The notes below the pieces were generated by a model, which was not told the DNA's origin, ran no database searches, and saw nothing but the letters and a program-made list of their open reading frames with translations. DNA of 64,000 nucleotides. Origin: Paguma larvata. Its lineage: Eukaryota; Chordata; Mammalia; Carnivora; Viverridae. A program made the translations under genes and the position numbers. Below, in pieces: positions 1-10,385 of this stretch. Location of the stretch: contig CM057841.1 in NCBI GenBank assembly GCA_030068075.1, positions 45,301,030 through 45,365,029 of the forward strand, read 5' to 3'. The number at the start of each line of letters is the position of its first letter. Position 1 is the stretch's first letter.

Positions 1-70
1 GTCTCTCTCCTACTCTCTCAAAAATAAACATTTAAAAATATGTTTTAAATAAATAAATAAATAAATAAAT
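1..70 (+). repeat. 3' tail of a carnivore SINE (SINEC type)
   Basis: Begins inside the CT-rich end of the SINE (CTCTCAAAAATAAACATT) and runs into (AAAT)n. The head is off the window. Confidence 0.8.
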
Positions 71-269
71 CAAGATGTAGTGATTTCTCTCCTAGACTCC
101 AAATTAAGAGAATACATATTTTACTAGTATATTTGCTTCACAAAAACAACTAACATAAAAGAAGTTTTCTTCAGTTACGACAAGGTTATATTGCACAAGA
201 ACTTTCAAGGAATCACCACAAGATTATTAATCTATTACTCAACATGATAGACACCAAAAAACATATATG

Positions 270-293
270 TTAATATGTATATATATATATATA
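270..293. repeat. (AT)n simple repeat
   Basis: Alternating AT run with a few interruptions just after an A-rich stretch. Confidence 0.8.
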
Positions 294-309
294 ATAACTC
301 AAGTTTCAG

Positions 310-505
310 GGATTGGCATGAGAGGAATGATTGCCAAGGAGCAAGAGAGACCTTTTTAAGGTGATGGAAATGCTCTCTTAATTGGGATTGTGATCACATG
401 TGTGAAAACATTTGTCAAAACTCATCGAACCGTACATTTTAAATGGGCACAATTTTTGTATGTAAATTACATCTCAATAAAGTTAGTTAAATTAAAAGTC
501 TACCC
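310..505 (+). mobile_element. Old L1 3' end fragment
   Basis: The stretch around 430-500 (TACATTTTAAATGGGCAC, then TTGTATGTAAATTACATCTC and AATAAAG) is the usual terminal segment of old mammalian L1 elements, ending in an A-rich tract at 521-534. Subfamily not assigned. Confidence 0.6.
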
Positions 506-744
506 TATTTCCTTAAACTGAAAAAAAAAAAAAAGCACTCAGTTGCACCATGGTCTGAAGAACTTGCTTAATGAGATATATTGCAACAGGTTTGAAAATT
601 TAACATAGAGGATGTCAATGGCCAAAAAAGTCAACTCATGACCTTCCGGCCTCAAGGTCAAATAGAATTAGAAAAAAATAAAGGCAGCATAATCAGGGGG
701 TAAAAATGTCAGCTTCTTCTTAAGAAAACCAAAAATGCTATTTC

Positions 745-935
745 GTAGGAAGACACTGGAAAGAGCACAGGTTTGGAGCCTTCAAACCTACGTTGGAATG
801 GGTATAGGCTATTAAGCGTGTGACCTTGAAGCCCCAGTCTGGAGGCTCAATTTCCCTTTCTGTAAAATGGGGATACTGATGGCTTAAAAGTGTGGCCCAG
901 CGCACAGTTAAATGCTCAGTATATGATATGCAATT
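745..935 (+). repeat. MIR (ancient tRNA-derived SINE)
   Basis: Diverged MIR core: GTGTGACCTTGAAGCCCC, then TTTCTGTAAAATGGGGATA, then the GCGCACAGTTAAATGCTCAG end, in plus orientation. Confidence 0.75.
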
Positions 936-1151
936 CGTGATACTAGTGAAGACTCCAGAATTTAGCGCTGGCATGCATATCTAAGGTCCCTCGGTCTCCG
1001 TCTAGGGGGATCGTGGTCACTTTCGTACACCTTACCGCCCTCAGCCAGGCTTCGTTTTCCTCCTACATACATACACCCTGCAGCTTTTCTGGTCCAGACC
1101 ACCCCTCTCCCGTGCAGCTCCCAAGGGCCCCGCCACCTCCCGGGCCCCCAC

Positions 1152-1313
1152 CTCGTTAAGGAAACGGGTGATATCGTAGACTCGCCCATGGATCACCAGC
1201 CATATCTCCTTCATGGAGTTGTGCTTCGCCACCTCCTCCAATCGATAATAGGTGACGGAGGTCTCGACCCCTTGCCCTTTCCCATCGTTGCCGCTTGCTT
1301 CCACAGTCGCCAT
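1152..1313 (-). CDS. CYB5B: CYB5B coding exon 1 (cytochrome b5 type B, outer mitochondrial membrane); partial
   Basis: Encodes residues 1-54 (MATVEASG...RFLNE), the start of the tail-anchored outer-mitochondrial-membrane cytochrome b5, which passes electrons to partners such as the mARC reductase system and fatty-acid-modifying enzymes. The visible part has the short acidic leader and the first half of the haem fold (TYYRLEEV, WLVIHGRVYD). The haem-ligand HPGG motif should open exon 2, which lies beyond the left edge. The exon is 162 nt (54 codons) and ends GAG followed by a GT donor on the minus strand (bases 1151-1150). I chose the ATG at 1313-1311: the codon four positions upstream, where the longer human annotation has Met (MSGS-), is GTC here. 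The match to human CYB5B is from memory of that protein and is near-continuous. Confidence 0.95.
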
Positions 1314-1800
1314 TGGGCCTGAGACAGCTCTTCACCACTAACCGGGTTTCCAAAGCTAACTTCCTCGAGGTGGACCCTGCGCTCAACCCTCCCCGGCTTC
1401 CGTAACCTGGGCCCCTATGGCCGTCGGTGGTTCCTGGCAACAGCCAATCACGCTTCCGGATATTTCCTGGTTCGTTTTTTTTTCACCAATGAAACAACGG
1501 CTTCAGTTTCAAGTCCCACCCACCCCTCGCCCGATCCTTGGAGCGTAGGCCTGGTTCGAGATCCGACCAACCAATCAGAATCGTCCATCCCTCCAATCTC
1601 ACCAACCACGTTCCGAGATTTTGGAAAGAGGCCTAACGGAGACGGATAGACAGGTGTTAAGCAAGAGAGGTTTCACCTTCATTCCGCTTTCCCGCCTGCA
1701 GAGTCTGGGAAGGGAAGCTAAGTCTCCATTTTCCCGTTTTCTTTCCCCTCCCTTCCTTTTGCCGCGGACCTCTCTTGAGTCACACGAAGCTTGTTTTCCC
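1314..1800 (-). promoter_or_regulatory. CYB5B: CYB5B CpG-rich promoter and 5' UTR
   Basis: GC- and CpG-rich stretch just upstream of the CYB5B start codon, with no TATA box placed for a minus-strand start. Three CCAAT motifs lie at 1444, 1486 and 1571 on the plus strand (inverted ATTGG for the gene), and a GGAA/TTCC ETS-like site sits near 1453-1467. CpG density falls and AT content rises beyond about 1850. This looks like a housekeeping promoter; the transcription start is not resolved. Confidence 0.75.
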
Positions 1801-1851
1801 CCACCTCTTGTGTGGCCTGTATTTCAGCGCGGGTTCTTTTTCCAACCTTAA

Positions 1852-2148
1852 GGCTGTGATCTGTTGCCCGTCCAAGTCATATTTTCCGAACCAATAAAAT
1901 GAGCAAAATAATCTCTTCCCTGTAGAGAAGTTTAGCCTGTTAAATGAGAGACTGTATCTGTACAGCACTTGACACAGTGATCAAAACGTAAATGACGGCG
2001 GTGCTAGAAAAAGGGGGAGGGGCACAATTGGCCTAAGGCCATGGACAGATAGGGTATGGCGTATCCCAAGTTGCTGCCACTACTAAGAACGTGATTTTGT
2101 TATACATTAATTCTATCTTAAAGTTGGGAAAAGGGAATCTAATTTTTA
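1852..2148. other. Single-copy intergenic stretch
   Basis: Between the CYB5B promoter and the first SINE. No gene or repeat recognised. Confidence 0.5.
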
Positions 2149-2352
2149 TATTTTTTTAATGTTTATTTTTGAGAGTGAGAGAGAGAGAGAAAAAGCGGAG
2201 GAGGGGCAGAGCGAGAAAGGGAGACACAGAATCCCAAGCCGACTCAGCGCTGTGAGCGCGCAAAGCCAGACATGGGGCTCGAACTCATGAACCATGGGGT
2301 CAAGACCTGAGCTGAAGTCCGATGCTTAACGATGGAGCCACCCAGGCGCTCC
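2149..2352 (-). mobile_element. Carnivore SINE (SINEC), full length
   Basis: Reverse-orientation element from the T-rich tail through the GAGA tract to the tRNA-like head (GAGCCACCCAGGCGCTCC). Imperfect TSDs: GGGAATCTAATTTTTA at 2133 and GGGATCTGATTTTTA at 2355. Confidence 0.9.
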
Positions 2353-2369
2353 AGGGGATCTGATTTTTA

Positions 2370-3150
2370 AACAAATTATTTGGTGATCAGAACATAGCTA
2401 TGCTATTTTCGTTACCATGTGTTCTAAAATAAAATTCACCTCAACTGCTCCCAGCTAGAGGTCCCAGCATTTTGGAGTTCCAAGCTTGGTTGTTGCCTAT
2501 TACCATAAACTCCTCTTTTTTGACTGCCATCCCAACGGACAAATTGACATATATAATGTCATTTTCATCATGTCATTCTCCCAGACTCTCCACAATCCAT
2601 CCTCAACCTCTTTTACTAATATTTTCCATCATTCCTTTTATAAGACTTGTGTACCAGCCACTGATTCCTAAACCTGCTGGTTAAAAAGAACATTTCTGTG
2701 ATCATACCAGATCCACCCACCCTCTTCCTTCCAAAGCCTACTCACTTTCAATTCCTGTAATTCTTTTTCACAAATTCTCCTGCCATTGCAAGTTCCCGTG
2801 GTCCCATCTCCTTAGAGTACCTAAACATATTACTCTTTCAGGAACCTCCTGTATATATAAATCTTAACTTCCCATATTTACCTCCCCAATGAGACTGAAT
2901 TATGAGAGAAATCCCACATGACTCTTAGGCTATTCCACAAACTAGATTCTAATATTTGCATTCATTTCAGAATATTTACTGAACATTTACTGTGTCACAA
3001 GTACTGTGATAGGCTCTGTGAAAGAAAGATAACTTAAGAAATATGCCTTTTGAAAGAAACAAAAACATTTACATAGACATAAATTTAAGTTCTAGAAATA
3101 GAGATCTGTTCCAAGCATAATAGGACAGAACTTTGAACACATATTTGTTA
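2370..3150. other. Intergenic stretch without recognised gene
   Basis: AT-rich, with short ORFs that look like chance. The part near 2950-3020 (ATTTACTGTGTCACAAGTACTGTGATAGGC) resembles an ancient MIR/L2-like repeat, but I cannot assign it. Confidence 0.4.
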
Positions 3151-3219
3151 AATGAGTAATTCACACTTAACCTGGCGTGCGTGAGTCACCTGAGGAGGCT
3201 GTGTTAAAAATGCAGATTC

Positions 3220-3438
3220 GGGGCACCTGGGTGGCTCAGTCGGTTAAGCTTCCTACTGCAGCTCAGGTCATGATCTTGGGTTCATGAGTTGGAGCCCCAC
3301 ATAGGGCTCTTTGCTGACAGCTCGGAGCCTGGGGCCTGCTTCGGATTCTGTGTCTCCCCATCTCTCTCTGCCCCTCCCCTGCTCATGCTCTGTCTCTTTC
3401 TCTCTCAAAAGTGAATAAACATTAAAAAAAAGAAAAGA
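3220..3438 (+). mobile_element. Carnivore SINE, full length
   Basis: GGGGCACCTGGGTGGCTCAG head, CT-rich linker, A-rich tail. Inserted directly after GCAGATTC of the MER5A-like element. Confidence 0.9.
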
Positions 3439-3646
3439 GGGGAGCCTAGGTGGCTCAGTCGGTTAAGCGGCTGACTTCAGCTCAGGTCGTGATCTCACGG
3501 TCTGTGAGTTCGAGCCCCGCGTCAGGCTCTGTGCTCAGAGCCTGGAGCCTGCTTCAGATTTTGTGTCTCCCTCTCTCTCTGTCCTTCCCCCACTAGTGCT
3601 CTGTCTCTATGTCTCTCAAAAATAAAATAAGAACGCTAAAAAAATT

Positions 3647-3679
<33 letters not shown>
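3439..3679 (+). mobile_element. Carnivore SINE, full length, tandem with the previous one
   Basis: GGGGAGCCTAGGTGGCTCAG head starting immediately after the A tail of the upstream SINE, as if inserted in that tail. Its own tail is a long AAAAG-rich run ending at 3679. Confidence 0.9.
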
Positions 3680-3680
<1 letters not shown>

Positions 3681-3689
3681 CAGATTCCC

Positions 3690-4074
3690 TTCTGTCCAAA
3701 CAAGGAGTCTCTTCCTCACCTTGAATCTTGTCTTGCCTTATTACTCACTCTGACCCATAGACTGTGGCACGAGTGCTTCTGTGCGAGTTATGAAGTTCAG
3801 ACCTCAAGAGGCCTTGAAGTTTCCATCTTGACCACATGAGAACACTCTCCCCCGAGATCAAGATGCTGTGAGGGAGCCTGGGATTAAAGACCAGCCGCTT
3901 AAGCTCTCAGCTGGGCCCCCCCCCCCACAACCCTGCTTCGGCAGTTTGCCAGCTGAGTGCAAATACTGTGAGTGAGCCCAGGCTTGCTCAGCAGAACTGC
4001 CCAGTAAGTCCACAGAATCATGAGAAATGATAAAACAAAACACTGTTTTAACAAAGTAAAGAAAGAAAAAAAAA
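3690..4074 (+). mobile_element. Retroposed segment of unknown source
   Basis: Non-SINE sequence bounded by direct repeats GCAGATTCCC (3680-3689 and 4075-4084) and ending in an A-rich tail (AAAGTAAAGAAAGAAAAAAAAA). This is the layout of an L1-mediated insertion. Near its 3' end, CACAGAATCATGAGAAATGA recalls MLT1-type LTR ends, but I cannot name the source. A C12 run lies at 3916-3927. Confidence 0.5.
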
Positions 4075-4140
4075 GCAGATTCCCAGTCTCACCTCCAGGG
4101 GTCCAGTGGGTCTGGATATAAAACCAGAAATGAACATTTT

Positions 4141-4250
4141 GACTTTTTGAGGTTTTATTTAAGTAATCTCTACACCCAACACGGGGCTCGAACTCACAAC
4201 CTCGAGATCAAGAGTCCTGTGTTCCCCTGACTGAGCCAGCCAGGCACCCT
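4141..4250 (-). mobile_element. Short tRNA-like carnivore SINE
   Basis: Short form: AAGTAATCTCTACACCCAAC through GAGCCAGCCAGGCACCC. Exact TSDs GAAATGAACATTTT at 4127-4140 and 4251-4264. Confidence 0.9.
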
Positions 4251-4600
4251 GAAATGAACATTTTTAGCAAGTATTTGTGGTGATTCTGATGCCAATGATC
4301 TGTGGATAACTTTGAGAAACACTTAACTTTTTCTGAAGCATATGTCTTTATCTCTCATACAATAAATTAGTAAAATAATGCAGCATTTTTTTTAAATCTC
4401 CACCTTTAGGAAATATGTCCAATAGTGTTTTTAAAGACCCTAAGATGGTAGTATAAAAAAAAAAAAAACTCTCGAAAAGGGGAAGGGTCGGAGAAATATT
4501 TGGAGAACCAAAGAACCAAAAGTAGGTTTTCGGAAACTGGGGAGAGAAAAGTGGTTTGGGATTCCTCCAGTCATAGGAAATCCACAAGGTTCCTTAAAGA

Positions 4601-4630
4601 AACAGGGGAGGGGGAGGGGGGAGGTCAGGC
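4601..4630 (+). repeat. G-rich run with quadruplex potential
   Basis: Several closely spaced runs of four to six G (GGGGAGGGGGAGGGGGGAGG). Confidence 0.6.
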
Positions 4631-4913
4631 AAAAGGACGTCAGAGGGGAAGGGCTACATGATGTAAGCAGGGAGATCAGACCTTCTGTGGCAGGGCTCCC
4701 AGCGAGCAGATGTTCTTGAGACACAGTGAAGAGGCTGTCGGTTCTACAACAGATCTCTTGGGAAGCAAGCAATGCGGCCCGGAGACGAGAGGGCCCTTCC
4801 TGAATGCTGTGCACTATGTAAAACCACTGTCGAGGGGACAACCTACTTCCAGAAATGACTAAGAATTTGTCAACGTCATGACAAGAGGAGTTAGGATCAC
4901 AGAGTGTTTTTTA

Positions 4914-5141
4914 TTTTATATTTAAGTTTATGTATTCTGAGAGAGAGAGAGAGAGAGAGAGAGAGTGCAAGCATGCGTACGCACAAGCAGGGGAGGGACA
5001 GAGAAAGGGAGAGATTCCCAAGCAGGCTCTGCGCTGTCAGCGCGGGGTGGGCAAGGCGGGCTCGATCTCTTGAACTGTGCGATCACGACCTGAGCTAAAA
5101 TCAAGAGTCAGACGTCTAAATGTCTGAGCCACCCAGGCACC
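4914..5141 (-). mobile_element. Carnivore SINE with expanded (GA)n
   Basis: Reverse element with a GA run of about 30 bases at 4937-4965. TSD AGAGTGTTTTTTA at 4901 and AGAAGTGTTTTTTA at 5142. Confidence 0.9.
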
Positions 5142-5159
5142 AGAAGTGTTTTTTAAATT

Positions 5160-5800
5160 AATATTTAAATTTCCTTTTTAGAATTTCAAACAGGTGCATT
5201 GAAAGAATAATGATGAACTCACACATACTTTATAATTATTCCATATGTGATTTCTTCCATATCAAATAATGTTAATAATGTGGCTGTTGATGATGTTAGA
5301 CCATTTCAGAACGAGTTGCAGATATCATGACCCTTTACCTTCAAATAATTGTGTATCTCCCAAGAGTAAGAACATACTCTTACATAACCCCAGTATGATT
5401 TTCAAATTCAGGGAATTAATATTCATACAAATCCTGGATCATGTACTGTATTTACTGATGTCTCCTTAGTGTACTTGAATCACATACATTTCTTCAGTCT
5501 TTCTCTTAGTTTTAAAACATTGACTTTTTTTTAATTTTTAAAATTTATTTTAGAGAGAGAGAGCGAGAGCCGGGGAGAGGGGCAGAGGGAGAGAGAAAGA
5601 ATCTTAAGCAGATGCCACGGTCAGTGCAGAGCCTGCTGTTGGGCTTGATCCTACAACCTTGGGATCATGACCTGGGCCAAAAAGCAAGGGTCAACTGAGT
5701 CACCCAAGCACCCCAGGACACTGATATTTTTTGCAAGTATGACCTCAGATTGAATTGGATTCAGAAAAATATTGTGCCCTAAATGTATTGATTATAAGTT
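5160..5800 (-). mobile_element. Old L1M/HAL1-type 3' fragment
   Basis: Text such as CTTACATAACCCCAGTATGA, CTGGATCATGTACTGTATTT and TTTCTTCAGTCTTTCTCTTA is typical of an old L1-class 3' region. It is split by the SINE at 5526-5715. Orientation is my best guess. Confidence 0.5.
5526..5715 (-). mobile_element. Carnivore SINE, diverged
   Basis: T-rich tail, GAGAGCGAGAGCC tract and degraded head (GAGTCACCCAAGCACCCC). Flanks AACATTGAC and GGACACTGA suggest a decayed TSD. Confidence 0.85.
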
Positions 5801-6269
5801 CATATTCAAAATTACCATGTGGTAGCCAGAAAGGCCAGCTTGGAATCCCCGTCTCTGCCACTCACAAACTTAGTAATATTAGGCAGCTTTCTTGATCTCT
5901 TTTTTGACCAAGAGAATACCCAATTGTTCCACCACCATTTGATAAAAACATAATTCCCCAATGAATTGTTTTCCTGTCTTTCTTGAAAGTGGATTGTCCA
6001 TATAAGTGTGGGTCTTTTTCTGAACTTTCTAGTCTGTTCCAGTGATTTATCTGTCCTAATGGGAATTCCACACCGTCTTGATTACTATAGTTTTGTAGTA
6101 AGACTTGTAAATTCTTCAGTTTTGCTCTTATTTTTCAAACTTGTTTCTGCTACTTTAGATCTTTTGTATTTCCACATAAATTTTAAAATCAGTTTGTTGA
6201 ACCAAGTAAAAAGCTAACGTCACCAGTGATGAATCTTGTTGATATTGTGTTATCTGATGAGGAGAGCAC

Positions 6270-6690
6270 TTTATCACTGTGACATTCTTCCCCAAAACCC
6301 AAAACCCCAGTGTAAGCATGAGAAAAACATTAGGCAAGCCCAAACCGAGAGGCATCCTACAAAATACCTGACCAGTATTCCTCAAAACTGTCAAACTTAT
6401 GAAAAACAAAACAAAACAAGGAAACACTTAGAAATTGTCACACACCTAAGTAGACTAAGGATATATGACAACTAAATGCAATGTAATATCCTGGATTAGA
6501 TCCTCGAACAAAAAAAGAACATTAGGGAAAAAAAAAAAACAACAGCAAAATTCAGATAAAGTAACTAATGTACCAGTGTTGATGTCTTAGTTTTGACAGA
6601 TGTACTATAGTAAATGTAAGATGTTAACGTTATGGGAAGCAAGTATATTATGGGCATATAAGTACTCTCTGTACGATTTTTGCAACTTTT
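6270..6690 (+). mobile_element. Old L1M/HAL1-type fragment, opposite orientation
   Basis: ATGACAACTAAATGCAATGT followed by CTGGATTAGATCCTCGAAC is the reverse complement of a motif family seen in the 5160-5800 fragment, so the two are probably pieces of related old elements in opposite directions. Confidence 0.45.
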
Positions 6691-7460
6691 TTATAAATCT
6701 AATATTATTTTTAAGTCACCTGTTAATTTCTATAAATGAGCTTAGAGATGAACATACAGAGAATAAACATATTAACAACCTTGACTGTCCCAATCCACAA
6801 ATGTGCTATACTGCTCCATTATTGGAATCTTATTTTCATTTGTAGTTTTTGGCATAAAAGTCCTTTGTGTCATTATTTAAATTTATTTCTAAATGTTTTA
6901 TAAATGGAGTGATTTCAGTTTTCGATTGTTTGCAGCTATAATACAGAAATATAACTGATTTTGTACATTGACTTAGTTTCATGTGATCTTGCTAAATTCA
7001 CTTAGAGTTCTAGGGGTTGTTTTGTATATTTCCTAGAATAACTTATGTAGCAATCTTGCCATGTGCTAATAGAGACAATCTTACTTCCTCCTTTCTAATA
7101 CGTGTAATTTTTCTTTTTTTCTCACCTTATTTCACTGACTGTGACTTCTAGTACAACATTAAATAAAAATGGTGAAATGAGCATCCTTGCCTTGTTCCCT
7201 AACATAGGAAAGCATCAAGTCTTTCACGATTAAATGTGATATTGTCTACAGGTTTTTCTGATGATGTCCTTCATCAGACATAAGGCAGAATTCCCCTAGA
7301 TTCCTAGTTTCCTATGTTTTGTTTTGTTTATCATAAAAGGATATTGGATCCTGTCAAATATTTTTTCTGTATCTTTTGGGATGATCATGTGATTTTCCCT
7401 CCTTTATTCTGTTAATATGGTGAATTACTTTGAATGGTTTTCAAAAACTTAACTGTATTT

Positions 7461-7686
7461 GGGAAATCTGGGTGGCTCAGTCAGTTAAGCATCTGATGTC
7501 AGCTCAGGTCATGATCTCATGGTTCATGAGTTCTAGCCCCAAGCTGGGCTCTGTGCTGATAGCTCAAGCCTAGGGCCTGCTTCAGATTCTGTGTCTCCCT
7601 CTCTCTCTGCCCCTCCCCTGCTCACTCTCTGCCTCTCTCTCTGTCTTTCAAAAATAAATATTTAAAAAATTAAAAAAAACACACAC
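7461..7686 (+). mobile_element. Carnivore SINE, full length
   Basis: CTGGGTGGCTCAGTCAGTTAAGC head and A-rich tail, inside the L1. TSD-like AACTTAACTGTATTT before and AACTTAACCGTCTTT after. Confidence 0.9.
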
Positions 7687-7798
7687 ACAACTTAACCGTC
7701 TTTGCATTCCTGGGATAACTCCACTTGGTTATGAAGTTAGCATTTTCAATATATTGTCAGATTTAATTCACTAGTAGTTTTTAAAGACCTTTGCATCT

Positions 7799-8022
7799 GG
7801 AACACCTGGATGGCTCAGTCAGTTCAGTGTCCAACTCTTGATTTTGGCTAAGGTCATGATCTCACAATAATGGGATTGAGCCCCATGTTGGGCTCCATCT
7901 GCGCTGAGTGTGGAGCCTGCTTGGGATTCTCTCTCTCCCTTTCCCTCTGCCCCTCCCCTGCTTGTACATGTTCCTGTGTGTGCTCTCTCTCTCTCAAAAT
8001 AAATAAATACACACAAAAAAAA
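7799..8022 (+). mobile_element. Carnivore SINE, full length
   Basis: GGAACACCTGGATGGCTCAG head. Exact TSD CTTTGCATCT at 7789-7798 and 8023-8032, interrupting the L1. Confidence 0.9.
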
Positions 8023-8109
8023 CTTTGCATCTATATTCATGAGGAATATTGGCTGTAATTTTCTATTCTTGAATGCCTTCGATAGTTTTCTCCAAGCTTT
8101 TTGATAAAT

Positions 8110-8245
8110 ATTTACTGAGTAACTACAGCTAAGTACTGTGTCAACCTGAGTATTAAGCAAAACCTCAGCACAGTGCCTGCCACAGAGAGTCCTCAGTAAA
8201 CGCTCGCTATTTTGGTGTTATTATTTCTAAATGCTATAAATGAGA
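8110..8245 (+). repeat. MIR 3' fragment
   Basis: CAGCACAGTGCCTGCCACAG followed by CCTCAGTAAACGCTCGCTAT matches the 3' part of MIR. Confidence 0.65.
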
Positions 8246-8319
8246 CCTACCTTCTAAAGAAACTTACTAAGAGAAAGGTGGCACTTACCATATAAAACAT
8301 TTTTATTTATATTTATTAT

Positions 8320-8524
8320 GGGGATGCCTGGGTGGCTCATTTGGTTGAGCGTCTGACTTCAGCTCAGGTCATGATCTCACCACTCATGAGTTGGAGCCCC
8401 GCATCAGCCTCTGGAGTGACAGCTCAAAGCCTGGGGTCTGCTTCAGATCCTGTCTCTGTCTTTCTGCCCCATCTCTGCTCGTGTTCTGTCTGTCCCAAAT
8501 ATAAATTAAAACATTTAAAAAATG
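8320..8524 (+). mobile_element. Carnivore SINE (first half of a composite insertion)
   Basis: GGGGATGCCTGGGTGGCTCA head. Shares an outer TSD with the next element: ACCATATAAAACATTTT at 8287 and ACCACATAAAACATTTT at 8671. Confidence 0.9.
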
Positions 8525-8670
8525 TTATTTATTATTATTATTATTATTTTAAGTAGGTCTCATGCCCAGCGTGGAGCCCAATGCAGGGCTTGAATTCACA
8601 ATCCTGAGATCAAGGCCTGAGCTGGGATCAAGAGTTGAATGCTTAACCAACTGAGCCATCCAGGCACCCC
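8525..8670 (-). mobile_element. Short tRNA-like carnivore SINE
   Basis: (TTA)n tail, TTAAGTAGGTCTCATGCCCA, then head GAGCCATCCAGGCACCCC. Opposite orientation to the SINE at 8320, so the pair forms an inverted repeat. Confidence 0.85.
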
Positions 8671-8689
8671 ACCACATAAAACATTTTCA

Positions 8690-9520
8690 ACATTAACATT
8701 TTACTTTTGCTGTGTTATGTACTAGAAAATCTTCTCCTCCCTGCTCTCCAGGAGCTTGCTCAGAAATTTATCTCAGATAACAGGAGGATCAGTGTGTGAG
8801 AGCTGCTGCAGGGAAGTCCTTATTTACCTTGCAAACTCATTCATTCTACTGTTTTTGTATAAACAGTGGAATCGGAACAAGAAACTGTCAAGGAAAACAC
8901 TGTGCGTGCTCCATGAGAACAGAGCAAGAAACAAGGATTTTGTCTTATTTTTTGCAGACATCAAACATACCTCCTGTGTTCTCGTTCCTTTTTGCGGGGG
9001 CTGCAGTGGTCCCCTTTCCTGTTCCAGGCATGGAATGCAATGAGGTGGCCCTGAAATCTGGTCTTGCCCTTCTCAAAGTATCATGTCCCCTGGCAACCTT
9101 TTCTTTTCCCTGCCAGAGGGAAGACGAACTCTTCAAGCCATCACAGCCCAACACTCTCCTTCCCTTCCCAGGGTCAGGCCTGGGTCATCCAGTGTCAGGG
9201 AGGCTTTGGGAAGTTGAAGCAAAGGGAGCAGCCCATATCCTCCAGGGTTTGGCCTCGGGGACAGTTTGGTTGCAAGCATCAGAGAGTTGTTTCAATCCTC
9301 AGGTCATCCAGACCTCGCTGGCCTGTTGGGCGGACTCTCCGGGAGCAGCTCCAGGACTGTCCTATTCACTCTTATGCCAAAGGGACCCAACCCCCAACAG
9401 GCCAGCCCGGTCTCATTTCTAGAAATGAAAGAAACAATCACTGTGTCGATAGCCATTAACAGGGATGCTTTCTAACCCGCGTTGATTTTCCTGGCCTCAG
9501 AACACCAACTTTTTTTTCCT
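8690..9520. other. Single-copy intergenic stretch with long chance ORFs
   Basis: No repeat recognised. Overlapping plus-strand ORFs (8796-9422, 208 codons; 9064-9459, 131 codons) lie here. Neither resembles a protein family I know, they overlap in different frames, and no splice or promoter context supports them. Confidence 0.4.
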
Positions 9521-9539
9521 GCTGGTATATGTTAGTTTA

Positions 9540-9720
9540 TTCTTAACAGGTAATAACTGCATTTGCATGTTTCAAAAAGAAAAAAACGTGTGTATAAATA
9601 TATATGTGTGTCTATTTATAATACTGTGTATATAAATATAAGCAAATTACCCTTCATATGGGATGTATTGATTTACACACCTTCCCACAATGTGTGAGGA
9701 TGTGTGCTTTTATAAATTCT
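9540..9720. mobile_element. Old L1M-type AT-rich fragment
   Basis: TAACTGCATTTGCATGTTTC then GTGTATAAATATATATGTGT, with CACACCTTCC farther on, resembles old L1 3' sequence seen elsewhere in this window (11270, 27760, 47935). Confidence 0.4.
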
Positions 9721-9724
9721 TACC

Positions 9725-9954
9725 TTGGGGCGCCTGCGTGGCTCAGTCGGTTAAGCGGCCGACTTCGGCTCAGGTCATGATCTCAAGGTCTGTGAGTTTG
9801 AGCCCCATGTCAGGCTTTGTGCTGATGGCTCGGAGCCTGGAGCCTGGTTCGAATTCTGTGTCTCCCTCTCTCTCTGCCCTTCCCCTGCTCACGTCTGTCT
9901 CTGTCTCTCAAAAATAAATAAACGTCAAAAAAAATTTTTTTAATAAATAAGAAA
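9725..9954 (+). mobile_element. Carnivore SINE, full length, young
   Basis: GGGGCGCCTGCGTGGCTCAG head. Exact TSD ATAAATTCTTACC at 9712-9724 and 9955-9967. Confidence 0.95.
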
Positions 9955-10053
9955 ATAAATTCTTACCAATAGTATGTGTGATCGATAGGACAATAAAACA
10001 AAACAGAGTCCTAAAATATAATCAAGAATAGAAGACATGTAAAAAAAAAAAGT

Positions 10054-10163
10054 GGGGGGGAGATGTCCAGCTGGGTCCATTGGTAGAGCATGCGACTCTT
10101 GAACTCAGGGCCGTGAGTTCAAGCTCCATGTTGAGTGTAGGGATTACTTTTAAAAAAAGAATA
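10054..10163 (+). mobile_element. Short tRNA-like carnivore SINE
   Basis: CCATTGGTAGAGCATGCGAC then GTGTAGGGATTACTTTTAAA. Left partner of a pair with one outer TSD (AAGAATAGAAGA at 10024 and 10386). Confidence 0.85.
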
Positions 10164-10385
10164 GGGGCGCCTGGGTGGCTCAGTCGGTTAAGCGGCCAGC
10201 TTCGGCTCAGGTCATGATCTCACGATCTGTGAGTTCGAGCCCCGCGTCGGGCTCTGTGCTGACGGCTCGGAGCCTGGAGCCTGCTTCAGATTCTGTATCT
10301 CCCTCTCTCTCTGCCCTTCCCCTGCTCATACTCTGTCTCCATGTCTCTCGAAAATAAGTAAAAAAAGTAAAAAAAAAAAAAAAAA
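10164..10385 (+). mobile_element. Carnivore SINE, full length, young
   Basis: GGGGCGCCTGGGTGGCTCAG head to a long A tail. Abuts the short SINE at 10054 in the same orientation. Confidence 0.95.

Larger units (their letters stand above)
1..1151 (-). other. CYB5B: CYB5B intron 1 (part)
   Basis: Intron sequence downstream of CYB5B exon 1, continuing off the window. It holds the tail of a SINE, an (AT)n run, an old L1 3' end and a MIR. No further CYB5B exon is visible, consistent with a long first intron. Minus-strand ORFs here run through the splice donor and are not credible proteins. Confidence 0.85.
3155..4325 (+). mobile_element. MER5A-like hAT DNA transposon, split by later insertions
   Basis: Left half at 3155-3219 (GTGAGTCACCTGAGGAGGCT, then AAAATGCAGATTC) resumes at 4075 (GCAGATTCCCAGTCTCACCT) and ends near 4325 (ACTTTGAGAAACACTTAA). 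The halves rejoin as a recognisable MER5A-type element when the intervening insertions (3220-4074 and 4141-4250) are removed. Confidence 0.7.
5945..8095 (-). mobile_element. Decayed L1 ORF2 region, interrupted
   Basis: Reverse-strand L1 ORF2 landmarks appear in order: GAGCATCCTTGCCTTGTTCC (7180), ATTGTCTACAGGTTTTTCTG (7243), GGATGATCATGTGATTTTCC-like text (7380), TTTGCATTCCTGGGATAACT (7700) and ATTCATGAGGAATATTGGCT (8034). SINEs at 7461 and 7799 and a different old fragment at about 6270-6690 interrupt it. No intact reading frame remains. Confidence 0.75.

Noticed and set aside
8796..9459. Plus-strand ORFs of 208 and 131 codons
   Set aside because: They overlap in different frames, have no recognisable domain and no promoter or splice support. 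Treated as chance until transcript data say otherwise.
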